The position numbers were made by a program, and so were the translations under genes. The notes below the pieces were generated by a model, which saw only the letters and a program-made list of their open reading frames with translations, had not been told where the DNA came from and searched no databases. A stretch of DNA of 64,000 nucleotides from Sneathiella sp. (GTDB lineage Bacteria; Pseudomonadota; Alphaproteobacteria; Sneathiellales; Sneathiellaceae): assembly GCA_002706985.1 (NCBI GenBank), contig PAKP01000077.1:1-64000 (forward strand), in the 5' to 3' direction. Shown in pieces: positions 24,488 through 32,787 of this stretch. How positions within the stretch are numbered: the stretch's first letter is position 1; the number at the start of each line of letters is the position of its first letter.

Positions 24488-26545
24488 ATGACAACCAGCG
24501 TGATTGGCTCGACAATTCTTTGGCTTATCATTGCGATCATAGTTATCGCGGTGGTCGCCTATCTTCTGCACTGGCTCTACCATCGATCCACGAAGGAAGT
24601 AGCCTTTGTACGGACCGGCTTCAGGGGAGAGACCGTTGTCATAAACGGTGGCGCCCTTGTCCTGCCCATCATTCATGAGGTAACGCCCGTCAATCTCAAT
24701 GTCGTACGCATTCCGGTTACCAGAACGAAAGGGGAGGCGGTCATTACCAGGGATCGCATGCGCGTGGATATTGAGGCGGAATTTTTCGTCCGCGTTATTC
24801 AGGAGAAGAAGGCGGTGGCCGCAGCGGCCTCTACTTTAGGCCGGAAAACCATGTCCCCGGAGGCACTGGCGGACTTGCTTTCTGGTAAATTCGTGGGTGC
24901 ATTGCGATCCGTCGCTGCAGAAATGACCCTTGACGAGATGCATGAGAAGCGCGGTGATTTTGTCTCACGCGTCAATGAGCGGGCGGCAGATGTATTGGCC
25001 CGCAATGGTTTGGAACTTGAGACGGTCGCCATTACCGATCTGGATCAGACGGAGCTTGAATTCTTCAATCCCGCTAACCGCTTTGACGCCGAAGGTCTGA
25101 CACAATTGATCGAAGCGATCGAGACACGGCGCAAGGCGCGCAACGATATCGAGCAGTCGTCGGTTGTGGCGATCCGCGCCCGTAACCTGGAAGCGGAAAA
25201 GGAAACTCTGAAGCTGGAGCAGGAAAGTGAAAGCTCCCGTCTAAATCAGGAGCGGGAACTGGAGGCGCTTCGGGCCGGACAACGGGCGGAAATCATGCAT
25301 ACACGTTCTGAAAGAGAGGCCGAGGGCGAAAAATCGCGCATTCTGAACGAGCAGAAAACCCGTGAAGTTGAAATCGCCCGGCAGAAAGCTTTACAGGCGG
25401 CGGAAATTGCGGCTCAGGAGGAAATCGAGAAGAAGCGTGTTGCGCAGGAGATGGAACTGGAAGCTGTCCGAATTGATCGTGACCGGATGATCCGTGAAAA
25501 GCAGATACAGCAGCGCCATGAAATAGACTCCGCTGAAATCTCGGCAAATGAGGATGTCGAGCGGGCCCGGATTGTTTCCGAACGGCTGTTGAAGGAAGCC
25601 CGGATTATGGCGGAAGAAGAAACCGAAAACCGCGATATCAGCCGGAACCAGCAGATCGAAACAGCAAGAATAGCTGCACAGAAAGCCATCGAAACGTCGA
25701 GAATTGCGCAGGAGCAGGTTCTGGATAAAGCCCGGATCGAACGGGACCGAGTTCTCCGGGCGCAGCAGATTTCATTCCGTCAGCAGATTGAGGAGAATGA
25801 GATCTCTGCCCAGGAAGAACTTGAACGGGCGCGTATTGCGTCCGACCGTGGCCTTGATGAAGCCCGGATACTCAAGGAGCGTGATCTGAGACGATTGGAG
25901 ATTGAACGGGATCAGGCGCTGGAGCTTGCCGATATCGAGCGGCAACTCCTTGTTCTTAAAGAACAGATTTCGGTCGCGGACGCCCGGGTCACAACGGAAG
26001 AAGCGGAAGCAAAAGCCGTCGAGGCGGCCGAGAAGGTCTCCACAATACGGGAAATGGTGATTGCGGAACGTATTGCGTCCGTCGACAGGTTGCTTGCAGA
26101 GAAGGATGCTGATACGGCGAAGATTGCGGCTGAGACAGACAAGATCACCGCGGCGGTGAATGCCGAGGCACAACGCTTGCAGAACGAGGCCGAGAATATC
26201 CTGAGCGACGATGCACGAGCGGGCCGCCTGCGCGAGAAGATGCTTGACCGTCTCGAGGGTATTGTGCGCGAGAGTGTCAAGCCGATGGAAAATATCGAAG
26301 GCATCAAGATCCTGCATGTCGATGGGATGAATGGTTCCAGCAGTGGGGGACACCGCTCCCCGACGGACGAGGTGATAGAGAGCGCCCTACGTTATCGGGC
26401 GCAGGCACCTCTGATTGATGAAATGATGCGGGAGATCGGTGTCGAAAATCCCGGCATCACAAAAATGGGAGATATTTTCCGTTCCGCCAAGGATGCGCAA
26501 AGCCTGGCCAAAGGTGCCAAATCAGACAAGAGCGAGGATGATTAA
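24488..26545 (+). CDS. Flotillin / SPFH domain protein with very long coiled coil
   Basis: A 685-residue membrane-anchored scaffold. One transmembrane helix (about residues 8-28) is followed by an SPFH/band-7 domain (about 35-200: FVRTGFRGETVVINGGALVLPIIHEVTPV, VITRDRMRVDIEAEFFVRV) and then about 400 residues of charged coiled coil with repeated blocks such as ERARIVSERLLKEARI and ERARIASDRGLDEARI, and a C-terminal globular tail. It resembles YqiK-type flotillins. ATG 24488 has GGGAGGTTGAACG upstream. Flotillins organise membrane microdomains; here it sits inside a catabolic ABC operon and may scaffold the transporter-enzyme assembly. Confidence 0.92.
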   Translation: MTTSVIGSTILWLIIAIIVIAVVAYLLHWLYHRSTKEVAFVRTGFRGETVVINGGALVLPIIHEVTPVNLNVVRIPVTRTKGEAVITRDRMRVDIEAEFFVRVIQEKKAVAAAASTLGRKTMSPEALADLLSGKFVGALRSVAAEMTLDEMHEKRGDFVSRVNERAADVLARNGLELETVAITDLDQTELEFFNPANRFDAEGLTQLIEAIETRRKARNDIEQSSVVAIRARNLEAEKETLKLEQESESSRLNQERELEALRAGQRAEIMHTRSEREAEGEKSRILNEQKTREVEIARQKALQAAEIAAQEEIEKKRVAQEMELEAVRIDRDRMIREKQIQQRHEIDSAEISANEDVERARIVSERLLKEARIMAEEETENRDISRNQQIETARIAAQKAIETSRIAQEQVLDKARIERDRVLRAQQISFRQQIEENEISAQEELERARIASDRGLDEARILKERDLRRLEIERDQALELADIERQLLVLKEQISVADARVTTEEAEAKAVEAAEKVSTIREMVIAERIASVDRLLAEKDADTAKIAAETDKITAAVNAEAQRLQNEAENILSDDARAGRLREKMLDRLEGIVRESVKPMENIEGIKILHVDGMNGSSSGGHRSPTDEVIESALRYRAQAPLIDEMMREIGVENPGITKMGDIFRSAKDAQSLAKGAKSDKSEDD

Positions 26546-26547
26546 GG

Positions 26548-26985
26548 ATGGCGCGGGTCTATATTTCCACTGTCATCTCGGCGCCGGCCGATCGGGTCTG
26601 GTCCGTCATTCGCGATTTCAATGCCTTGCCGGACTGGACACCTTTTGTTGCAGACAGCCGTATTGAAGAGGGATTACCCTCGGATAAAATTGGTTGCGTC
26701 CGCGCGTTTCGCTTGACGGATGGCGGCTTTATACGTGAGCGATTGCTGGCACTTTCGGACTATGATTACAGTTTCTCCTACGCCATTCTGGAAAGCCCCA
26801 TGGGTGTGGACAACTATGTTTCTACGCTCAAGCTCATCCCGATCACCGACGGCGATAAAACCTTTGCGGAATGGTCCGCGGAATTTGAGTGCGCACCGGG
26901 ACGGGAAGACGAACTGGTCGAGCACATCGGCAGAAATGTCTTTCTTGGTGGCCTGATGTCACTCAAGAGCAAGATGGGAGGCTAG
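26548..26985 (+). CDS. SRPBCC family protein (START-like hydrophobic pocket)
   Basis: A 145-residue single-domain SRPBCC (Bet v1-like/polyketide-cyclase-type) protein, opening VYISTVISAPADRVWSVIRDFNALPDWTPFVADS and continuing with the usual alternating strands (SFSYAILESPMGVDNYVSTLKLIPI). Such proteins bind small hydrophobic ligands and sometimes act as cyclases or hydratases. It begins 3 bases after the flotillin stop and is followed immediately by a second, similar domain fused to a reductase. Function unknown. Confidence 0.87.
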   Translation: MARVYISTVISAPADRVWSVIRDFNALPDWTPFVADSRIEEGLPSDKIGCVRAFRLTDGGFIRERLLALSDYDYSFSYAILESPMGVDNYVSTLKLIPITDGDKTFAEWSAEFECAPGREDELVEHIGRNVFLGGLMSLKSKMGG

Positions 26986-26990
26986 TTAGG

Positions 26991-28490
26991 GTGGTTTCCG
27001 TCCAACGCAGCACCATCATTGACGCGCCGATCAATGCGGTCTGGGACATCCTTCGGGATTTCAATGGCCATGACCGCTGGCATCCGGCGGTCCGGCGCAG
27101 TGCCCTGGACGGGGGCAAACGAACGGATCAGGTGAGTGCTATTCGGAATTTTGAGCTGGTCGAAGGACAAAGACTGCGCGAACAGTTACTATCGATGTCG
27201 GATGAGGAATACAGTTTTCGATATGCCATTGTAGACAGCGAAATACCGCTGCTTAACTATGTTGCAGAGGTATCACTCAAACCTGTGACCGACGGAAACA
27301 GAACCTTCTGGTCTTGGAAGTCACAATTCGATACGCCAAAAGGGCAAGAGGCGGAACTGGCGGAGCTCGTTGCCGAAGGGGTTTATACAGCCGGGTTTGA
27401 GGCTGTGCGTGGGCGGCTTGGGGATCCGAAGTCATCGTCCCGTTCATTCATGACCTCAGCATATGAGACATCTAAATCATCCGCCCCCGAATTGCCGGGC
27501 AAGGCAATACAAATAGATCGTTATGGCGGGCCGGAGGAACTTCATATTGTTAATATCATCGCGAAAGCGCCGTGCCCAAAGGAAGTGCGGTTGCGGCAAA
27601 CAGCTATCGGCGTCAATTATATCGATGTCTATTGCCGGTCAGGATATTTCGATCTTCTGAAACCACCCGCCGTACCGGGGATGGAGGGCGTCGGCGTTGT
27701 TGAAGCCATTGGCGCTGAGGTCAGGCATCTGTCTGTCGGGCAGCGGGTCGGCTATGCCTGCCCGCCGGTTGGCGCTTATGCGTCCGTGCGAACAATGCCC
27801 GCGGAACTGGTCATTCCCATACCGGAAAATATAGATGATCGGACGGCTGCTGCGGGTTTGCTGAAGGGCATGACGGCGGAATTCCTTTTGCATCGGGTAC
27901 ATCAGGTAAAGAAAGGGGACTTTGTCCTTGTCTATGCACCGGCAGGCGGTGTTGGGAGAATCCTTTGTCAATGGGCAAATCATCTGGGGGCAGTCGTGAT
28001 CGGGGCAACCTCTAATGAGGAGAAGGCGCGCATCGCGCGGTCTTCAGGTGTCCATCATGTTATTTTGCCCGGCGCCCGCAGCCTCGAAGGACAGGTTATG
28101 GAAATTACACGCGGACATGGCGCAGATGTCATTTATGATGCCGTCGGCAAGGACAGCTTTGATCATTCCGTTGCCGCGCTTGCCACTTGCGGACATCTGG
28201 TCAGCTTTGGTCAGGCCTCCGGCGACATTGGTATGCGTGATATCAGTTCGCTTGCATCAAAGTCTGCAACGATTTCCCGGCCGAACTTCGGTCATTATAC
28301 GGATACGCCTGAGAAGCTCGCGGCGATTACGACACGGCTGTTCGATGCGATTCTACGGCATATTATTTCCATTGAAGTTGACCAGCAATATCCATTGTCG
28401 CAGGCAGCAGAGGCTCATCGTGCACTGGAAGCACGGGAGACAACCGGGTCAACGGTGCTTATCCCAGATGATATTCAGAAAGGTATATAA
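26991..28490 (+). CDS. SRPBCC domain fused to quinone-oxidoreductase-type dehydrogenase
   Basis: A 499-residue fusion read from GTG 26991, with GGGAGG eight bases upstream. Residues about 1-140 repeat the SRPBCC protein encoded just before (RSTIIDAPINAVWDILRDFNGHDRWHPAV). After a short linker, residues about 165-499 are a medium-chain NADPH:quinone oxidoreductase: IQIDRYGGPEELHIV at its start, GVNYIDVYCRSG, and the dinucleotide loop APAGGVGRILCQWA. No zinc-site cysteine cluster is visible, as in quinone oxidoreductases. The layout suggests that the SRPBCC pocket presents a ligand to the reductase. The frame is continuous; the fusion is unusual. Confidence 0.85.
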   Translation: MVSVQRSTIIDAPINAVWDILRDFNGHDRWHPAVRRSALDGGKRTDQVSAIRNFELVEGQRLREQLLSMSDEEYSFRYAIVDSEIPLLNYVAEVSLKPVTDGNRTFWSWKSQFDTPKGQEAELAELVAEGVYTAGFEAVRGRLGDPKSSSRSFMTSAYETSKSSAPELPGKAIQIDRYGGPEELHIVNIIAKAPCPKEVRLRQTAIGVNYIDVYCRSGYFDLLKPPAVPGMEGVGVVEAIGAEVRHLSVGQRVGYACPPVGAYASVRTMPAELVIPIPENIDDRTAAAGLLKGMTAEFLLHRVHQVKKGDFVLVYAPAGGVGRILCQWANHLGAVVIGATSNEEKARIARSSGVHHVILPGARSLEGQVMEITRGHGADVIYDAVGKDSFDHSVAALATCGHLVSFGQASGDIGMRDISSLASKSATISRPNFGHYTDTPEKLAAITTRLFDAILRHIISIEVDQQYPLSQAAEAHRALEARETTGSTVLIPDDIQKGI

Positions 28491-29356
28491 TGAAACTCGC
28501 CGTTTTTAACTGGAAGGGCAGGGCCCAAATCGGTCGCGTCAGTGATGACGGTAAGACTGTTGAATGTCTGGATATGCCGGTGGACTCCATCGCCTCCACG
28601 GGGGTTGTGTCACTTATCGGTAAGCCTCTTCCGAAGGTTCTTGAAAAAGTGGCGCTTTCTGAGGTCGAGTTGCTTGCACCGGTCCCGCGTCCGTCCCGCA
28701 ATATATTCTGTGTGGGGAAAAACTACCATGAACATGCCAAGGAATTTTCCGCATCCGGATTTGACAGCTCTGCCGCCAAAGGGACCGTGCCGGAGGCGCC
28801 CATTGTTTTTTCGAAACTGCCGGAAACGGTTGTCACCAACGGCGCACCGATCCGACTGGACAAGTCTGTCTCGACAGCGATTGACTATGAGGCGGAACTC
28901 GCCGTCATTATCGGCAAGCCGGGCCGGAATATCTCGAAGGACGACGCCCTCTCGCATGTCTGGGGCTATACCATCGTCAATGATGTGACAGCACGCGATC
29001 TGCAGGGACATCACAGCCAGTGGCTGATCGGCAAATCGCAGGACAGCTTCTGCCCGATGGGTCCCTGGGCTGTGACGGCGGATGAAGTCGATCTTTCTGA
29101 TATACCGGTTAAATGCTGGATTAATGGTGAATTACGTCAGGACTCCAATACCGGATTATTGATCTTCGATGTTCCAACGATCATCGCTGCGATTTCCAAC
29201 GGTATTACGCTTCAGGCCGGAGATGTTATCGCGACTGGGACTCCGGCAGGGGTAGGTATCGGCTTCAAACCGCCGAAGTATCTGCAACCCGGAGATTCGG
29301 TTCGTATCGAGATCGGTGGGATCGGGACACTCGAAAACCCAGTGGAGGCTTATTAA
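28490..29356 (+). CDS. Fumarylacetoacetate hydrolase family protein
   Basis: A 288-residue FAH-superfamily enzyme. The catalytic C-terminal domain shows NIFCVGKNYHEHAKEF, the metal-binding acid cluster in DYEAELAVIIGK, NDVTARDLQ, and DVIATGTPAGVGIG. Members hydrolyse or decarboxylate beta-diketone-like or 2-oxo acids with a divalent metal. ATG 28490 shares a base with the preceding stop (TAATG). It belongs to the hydrolytic second half of the ABC operon, together with an alpha/beta hydrolase and an amidohydrolase, consistent with carbon-carbon or ring cleavage of the imported compound. Exact substrate unknown. Confidence 0.92.
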   Translation: MKLAVFNWKGRAQIGRVSDDGKTVECLDMPVDSIASTGVVSLIGKPLPKVLEKVALSEVELLAPVPRPSRNIFCVGKNYHEHAKEFSASGFDSSAAKGTVPEAPIVFSKLPETVVTNGAPIRLDKSVSTAIDYEAELAVIIGKPGRNISKDDALSHVWGYTIVNDVTARDLQGHHSQWLIGKSQDSFCPMGPWAVTADEVDLSDIPVKCWINGELRQDSNTGLLIFDVPTIIAAISNGITLQAGDVIATGTPAGVGIGFKPPKYLQPGDSVRIEIGGIGTLENPVEAY

Positions 29357-29358
29357 TC

Positions 29359-30129
29359 ATGACGGATATTTCTGTCGGTAGCATGAAAGTGGAAGATCAT
29401 GGGCGCGGATCTGCCGTGGTTATGATCCATGGTCTGGGCGGAACCTCCAACAGCTTCCAGACCCTGATTTCGGCGATGGAGGGTTATCGGGTGCTGCGGC
29501 CTGATCTGCCGGGGGCGGGTCGGTCGCCCCTGCGTCCGGGTCAGCCAGGCATAAAAGGATTGGCGGCGTCTGTCCGGGATATTTTGAAGGCCGCAGGTAT
29601 TGAGCGGGCGCATTTCGTCGGCCATTCCATGGGAACAATTGTCTGTCAGTATCTGGCTGCAAACTTTCCGGATATGGTTGAAAGCCTCACCTTGTTTGGC
29701 GCCATTTCCGAACCACCAGCGGCGGCTCGGACGGCACTGGGTGAACGCGCGGCTGCTGCGCGAAAAGAAGGAATGGCCGGAATCGCGGAAGCTATACAGA
29801 ACGCAAGTGTATCGAAAGGCAAGCCGGTCGCGTCGGCCTTTGTACGCGAGAGCCTGCTGCGGCAGGATCCCGCGGGATATGCGACACATTGTCTTGCCCT
29901 CAGTGAGGTGAGGGCAGTGGCACCGGAGAAAATAGGCTGTCCCACACTGCTCATTGCCGGGGAGGCGGACCCGGTGGCGCCGGTTGCGATGGCGCAAGAG
30001 ATGGTCAAAAACTTACCCAAGGCCAGGCTAGAGATTATACCTGCCGTGGCCCATTGGATGATGGTGGAAGTGCCGGAACGCTCCGCCCAATTATTACGTG
30101 CGCATATAGACGCCAATAACGATAGTTAG
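29359..30129 (+). CDS. Alpha/beta hydrolase
   Basis: A 256-residue alpha/beta-hydrolase. The nucleophile elbow GHSMG places Ser90, the acid is Asp203 in GEADPVAP, and the catalytic histidine is His231 in AVAHWMMVE. The oxyanion loop is HGLGGTSNSF. It resembles 3-oxoadipate enol-lactonase and related ester or C-C hydrolases by overall pattern. It starts 2 bases after the FAH stop. Probably acts on a cytoplasmic intermediate of the operon's pathway; substrate not deducible. Confidence 0.92.
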   Translation: MTDISVGSMKVEDHGRGSAVVMIHGLGGTSNSFQTLISAMEGYRVLRPDLPGAGRSPLRPGQPGIKGLAASVRDILKAAGIERAHFVGHSMGTIVCQYLAANFPDMVESLTLFGAISEPPAAARTALGERAAAARKEGMAGIAEAIQNASVSKGKPVASAFVRESLLRQDPAGYATHCLALSEVRAVAPEKIGCPTLLIAGEADPVAPVAMAQEMVKNLPKARLEIIPAVAHWMMVEVPERSAQLLRAHIDANNDS

Positions 30130-30141
30130 GGAGGCTATGAA

Positions 30142-31479
30142 ATGGCTGACAATATCTTTACCAACTGGAGTGGGACAAGTAATGGAGGCAATGGCAACTC
30201 TGATATCACTTTCAGTAATGTCCGTATTCTGGATGGTACAGGGGAGGCGCCTTACTCCGGGGATGTCACGGTTTCAGGAAACCGGATTAAGTCCATAAGC
30301 CGCTCCGGCATGGGAGGCAGCTGGAACAACAACGGTGGTCAGCGTATTGAGGGGCGCGGCATGACATTGATGCCAGGCCTGATCGATTCCCATTTGCATC
30401 TGAGCTGGAACAACGCACCGGGGGTAGACCCGATCCAGATGATGCCGCTGGAAGAGCATGTGCTGGTATGCGTTGAAATGGCAAAAATTGTTCTGGATGC
30501 CGGATTTACGGCGGGACGCGGTGCGGCGGCGGCAAAGCCGAGGCTGGATGTTGTCATTCGGGATGCGATCAACGCCGGACGGTTTCCGGGCCCGCGCTAT
30601 ACCGCCGCCAGTCCTGAGATTACGACAACGGGGGGACTGGGTGACGCGTCCCCACCGCATATTCAGCATGAAGGGTTGAACCTTGGCATTGTTGTGTCCG
30701 GACCGGAGGAAGTCCGCAGGAAAGTGCGGGAAATGATTAAATGGGGCAATGATACAATCAAGCTTAATCTCTCAGGCGAGGAAGTTGCCGGTATGGGGGC
30801 GGAAGAGAACCAGATGTCGGATGAGGAAATTGCCATGGCGGTTTCCGAAACACGTCGACGTGGCCGGTCACTTGCGGCGCATGCCCGCTCGGCTGAATCG
30901 ATTAAACTTTGCGTCAGATTTGGAATTGAGACCATTTATCACGCGTCGTTCACCGATGAAGAATCGCTGGATATGCTGGAGGCAGCAAAAGATAAACATA
31001 TCGTCGCCCCGGGTCTCGCCTGGCTGATCAATACGGCGCGTAACGCTGGCGAATATGGAATAAAGCCGGGCAGTCCGCTCACCATTGCTTATGAGCGGGA
31101 GCTGGAGAATGCCATTGAAAGCATGAAGAAGATGCATAAACGGGGTATTCGCGTGGCGATCGGCGGTGACTATGGCTTTGCCTGGACCCCCATGGGAACC
31201 AACGCAAAGGATCTTGAATATTTCGTCGATATGCTGGGTTTCACGCCGATGGAAGCCATTCTTGCGGGGACCAAAATCGGCGGCGAGATGATGAAGATGG
31301 GAAATGAGCTTGGTATGATCCGGGAGGGGTATCTGGCCGATCTGCTGTTGGTGGACGGAGATCCGTCACGGGATGTGAAGGTTCTCCAGGACAAAAAACG
31401 GCTCGTCGCCATTATGAAGGACGGCAAATTCCACAAGACACCGGAGAATATGAGAGCGGGCCTTCGAATCAGCGCCTAA
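30142..31479 (+). CDS. Metal-dependent amidohydrolase family protein
   Basis: A 445-residue amidohydrolase of the imidazolonepropionase/prolidase-like group. Metal-site residues are visible as DSHLHLSW (HxH), a lysine in DTIKLNLSG, histidines in SLAAHARSAES and IYHASF, and the aspartate in AIGGDYGFAW. The N-terminal DITFSNVRILDGTG and C-terminal GMIREGYLADLLLVDGDP form the usual small beta domain. A short low-complexity Gly/Asn stretch opens the protein. It is the last gene of the operon, 12 bases after the hydrolase, and is followed by a terminator hairpin. It probably cleaves an amide or cyclic amide. Confidence 0.92.
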   Translation: MADNIFTNWSGTSNGGNGNSDITFSNVRILDGTGEAPYSGDVTVSGNRIKSISRSGMGGSWNNNGGQRIEGRGMTLMPGLIDSHLHLSWNNAPGVDPIQMMPLEEHVLVCVEMAKIVLDAGFTAGRGAAAAKPRLDVVIRDAINAGRFPGPRYTAASPEITTTGGLGDASPPHIQHEGLNLGIVVSGPEEVRRKVREMIKWGNDTIKLNLSGEEVAGMGAEENQMSDEEIAMAVSETRRRGRSLAAHARSAESIKLCVRFGIETIYHASFTDEESLDMLEAAKDKHIVAPGLAWLINTARNAGEYGIKPGSPLTIAYERELENAIESMKKMHKRGIRVAIGGDYGFAWTPMGTNAKDLEYFVDMLGFTPMEAILAGTKIGGEMMKMGNELGMIREGYLADLLLVDGDPSRDVKVLQDKKRLVAIMKDGKFHKTPENMRAGLRISA

Positions 31480-31542
31480 TGCCGCTGGCTAACCTTTTTC
31501 CCTCGGGGAATTTAGCAAGCACATATTTTTGTGCATAAAAAT

Positions 31543-31569
31543 ACCGCTGGCACCTGATGCGCCAGCGGT
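31543..31569. terminator. Bidirectional terminator between convergent genes
   Basis: ACCGCTGGC and GCCAGCGGT form a perfect 9-base-pair stem with a 9-base loop. Going left it is followed by ATTTTTAT, going right by TAGTTTTCC, so it can end both the amidohydrolase operon and the convergent TRAP binding-protein gene. Confidence 0.8.
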
Positions 31570-31597
31570 TAGTTTTCCAGAGTAGTATTTTGTTATT

Positions 31598-32629
31598 CTA
31601 CTTGGACAGAGCACTCTGGAATTGCGTCAGCACCTCGTTGCCGGGCTTGCCGCGATCATCAAGGTCCTTGGCCCATTCCTCCGCAACTTCATCGGAATAT
31701 TTCGTGAAGGTTTCGAGATCGGAGGTGCTGAGCTCATGATACTCAACCCCTGCCTTCTGCATCTCCGCGATGGCGTTTTCAACCCCTTCGTCGACGTTCT
31801 TGCACATCTCTGTGACCATTTCTTCACTGGCCGTGGTGAGTGCCTTTTGTGCATCTTCCGGAAGTTTGCCCCAGGCGTCTTCATTCATGACAAAGGTGAC
31901 GACGAAGCTTCCGAAGTTGCCGCCCCGTGTGCCGTATTTTACCAACGGCACCAGGTCATAGGAGATCACGCTCTGGTTCGGGAAGATGATGCCGTCCAGC
32001 GTTCCGCGTGAGAGCGATTCCCGTGTTTCCGTTGCTGTCATGCGGACTGGAATTGCGCCGATCTTGCGGGTGAAAATGTCCATGGCCCCGCCCGTACTGC
32101 GAAGTTTCAGGCCTTCCGCATCCGCAGCCGTCATGACTTTCTTGTTAGCAGTGTAGATCTGATAGGGCTCCAGCACGAAGGAGAAGAGGAGGCGCACTTT
32201 ATTATCCGCGAAATCCTGCTTGGCAATCGGGTCCTTGTTGGCGATCTCCCAGTAAGCGTTTGTCCCTTGGCAGGATGTGGCGAAGCTGCCCGGTAGCTGG
32301 GCTACACCTGAAAGTGGCATTTTATCCGATACATAGGAGACGCCGACATAGCCGATATCCGTCACGCCATTCTGGGTGAGCGCCAGCATATCTTTGGATT
32401 TGCCAAGTTGCTGGGCCGGGAAATGATCGAATGTCACCTGTCCGTCTGTCAGTTTCGTCACATTTTCCATCCAGGGCTCAATAGCCTGCTTCTGGATAAA
32501 ATGTGATGTCGGGAAGGAATGAGCAAACCGGAGTTTGATTTCATCCGCTGCTGCCGTCGAGGTTGCCGAGAACCCCGCGGCGAAGACGGCCGCGACTGTA
32601 AATGCCAATTGTGGAATGATTTTTTTCAT
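31598..32629 (-). CDS. TRAP transporter substrate-binding protein (DctP family)
   Basis: A 343-residue periplasmic binding protein with signal peptide (MKKIIPQLAFTVAAVFAAGFSATSTAAA, then DEIKLRFAHSFP). The DctP pattern continues with PWMENVTKLTDGQVTFDHFPAQQLGKSKDM and the substrate-arginine region LKLRSTGGAMDIFTRKIGAIPVRM. Start ATG 32629 follows AAGGGAGAG. No DctQ/DctM genes adjoin it; the unpaired membrane subunits at 36928-38753 are the likely partners, on the opposite strand beyond the IclR and lyase genes. TRAP systems usually import carboxylates with sodium. Confidence 0.94.
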   Translation of the reverse strand: MKKIIPQLAFTVAAVFAAGFSATSTAAADEIKLRFAHSFPTSHFIQKQAIEPWMENVTKLTDGQVTFDHFPAQQLGKSKDMLALTQNGVTDIGYVGVSYVSDKMPLSGVAQLPGSFATSCQGTNAYWEIANKDPIAKQDFADNKVRLLFSFVLEPYQIYTANKKVMTAADAEGLKLRSTGGAMDIFTRKIGAIPVRMTATETRESLSRGTLDGIIFPNQSVISYDLVPLVKYGTRGGNFGSFVVTFVMNEDAWGKLPEDAQKALTTASEEMVTEMCKNVDEGVENAIAEMQKAGVEYHELSTSDLETFTKYSDEVAEEWAKDLDDRGKPGNEVLTQFQSALSK

Positions 32630-32727
32630 TTCTCTCCCTTTCTGAGGCGCCCTATTTTTTATTGGATGTGTCAAATTACTGACACCGCTGTATAGTGGCG
32701 CATATTTTAGTCGAATACGGATTTTGA

Positions 32728-32766
32728 TTGTTCCGTTATTGGTATAATATGCCATATTAGGAACAA
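32728..32766. promoter_or_regulatory. 39-bp symmetric operator between TRAP gene and IclR gene
   Basis: TTGTTCC (32728-32734) and GGAACAA (32760-32766) are perfect inverted arms enclosing a second symmetric core TGG-N-ATA-N-TAT-N-CCA. It lies between the divergent TRAP binding-protein and IclR genes, 21 bases before the regulator start, a normal position for an IclR-family autoregulatory site. Confidence 0.65.
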
Positions 32767-32787
32767 ATCAAGATAAAGGGGAAGGTC

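Noticed and set aside
25200..25900. Repeat-like DNA that could be mistaken for a CRISPR array
   Set aside because: The periodicity comes from charged coiled-coil codons in an open frame; copies are imperfect and there are no spacers.
25772..26353. Minus-strand frame of 193 codons within the flotillin gene
   Set aside because: Antisense to the coiled-coil region, no ribosome site or motif.
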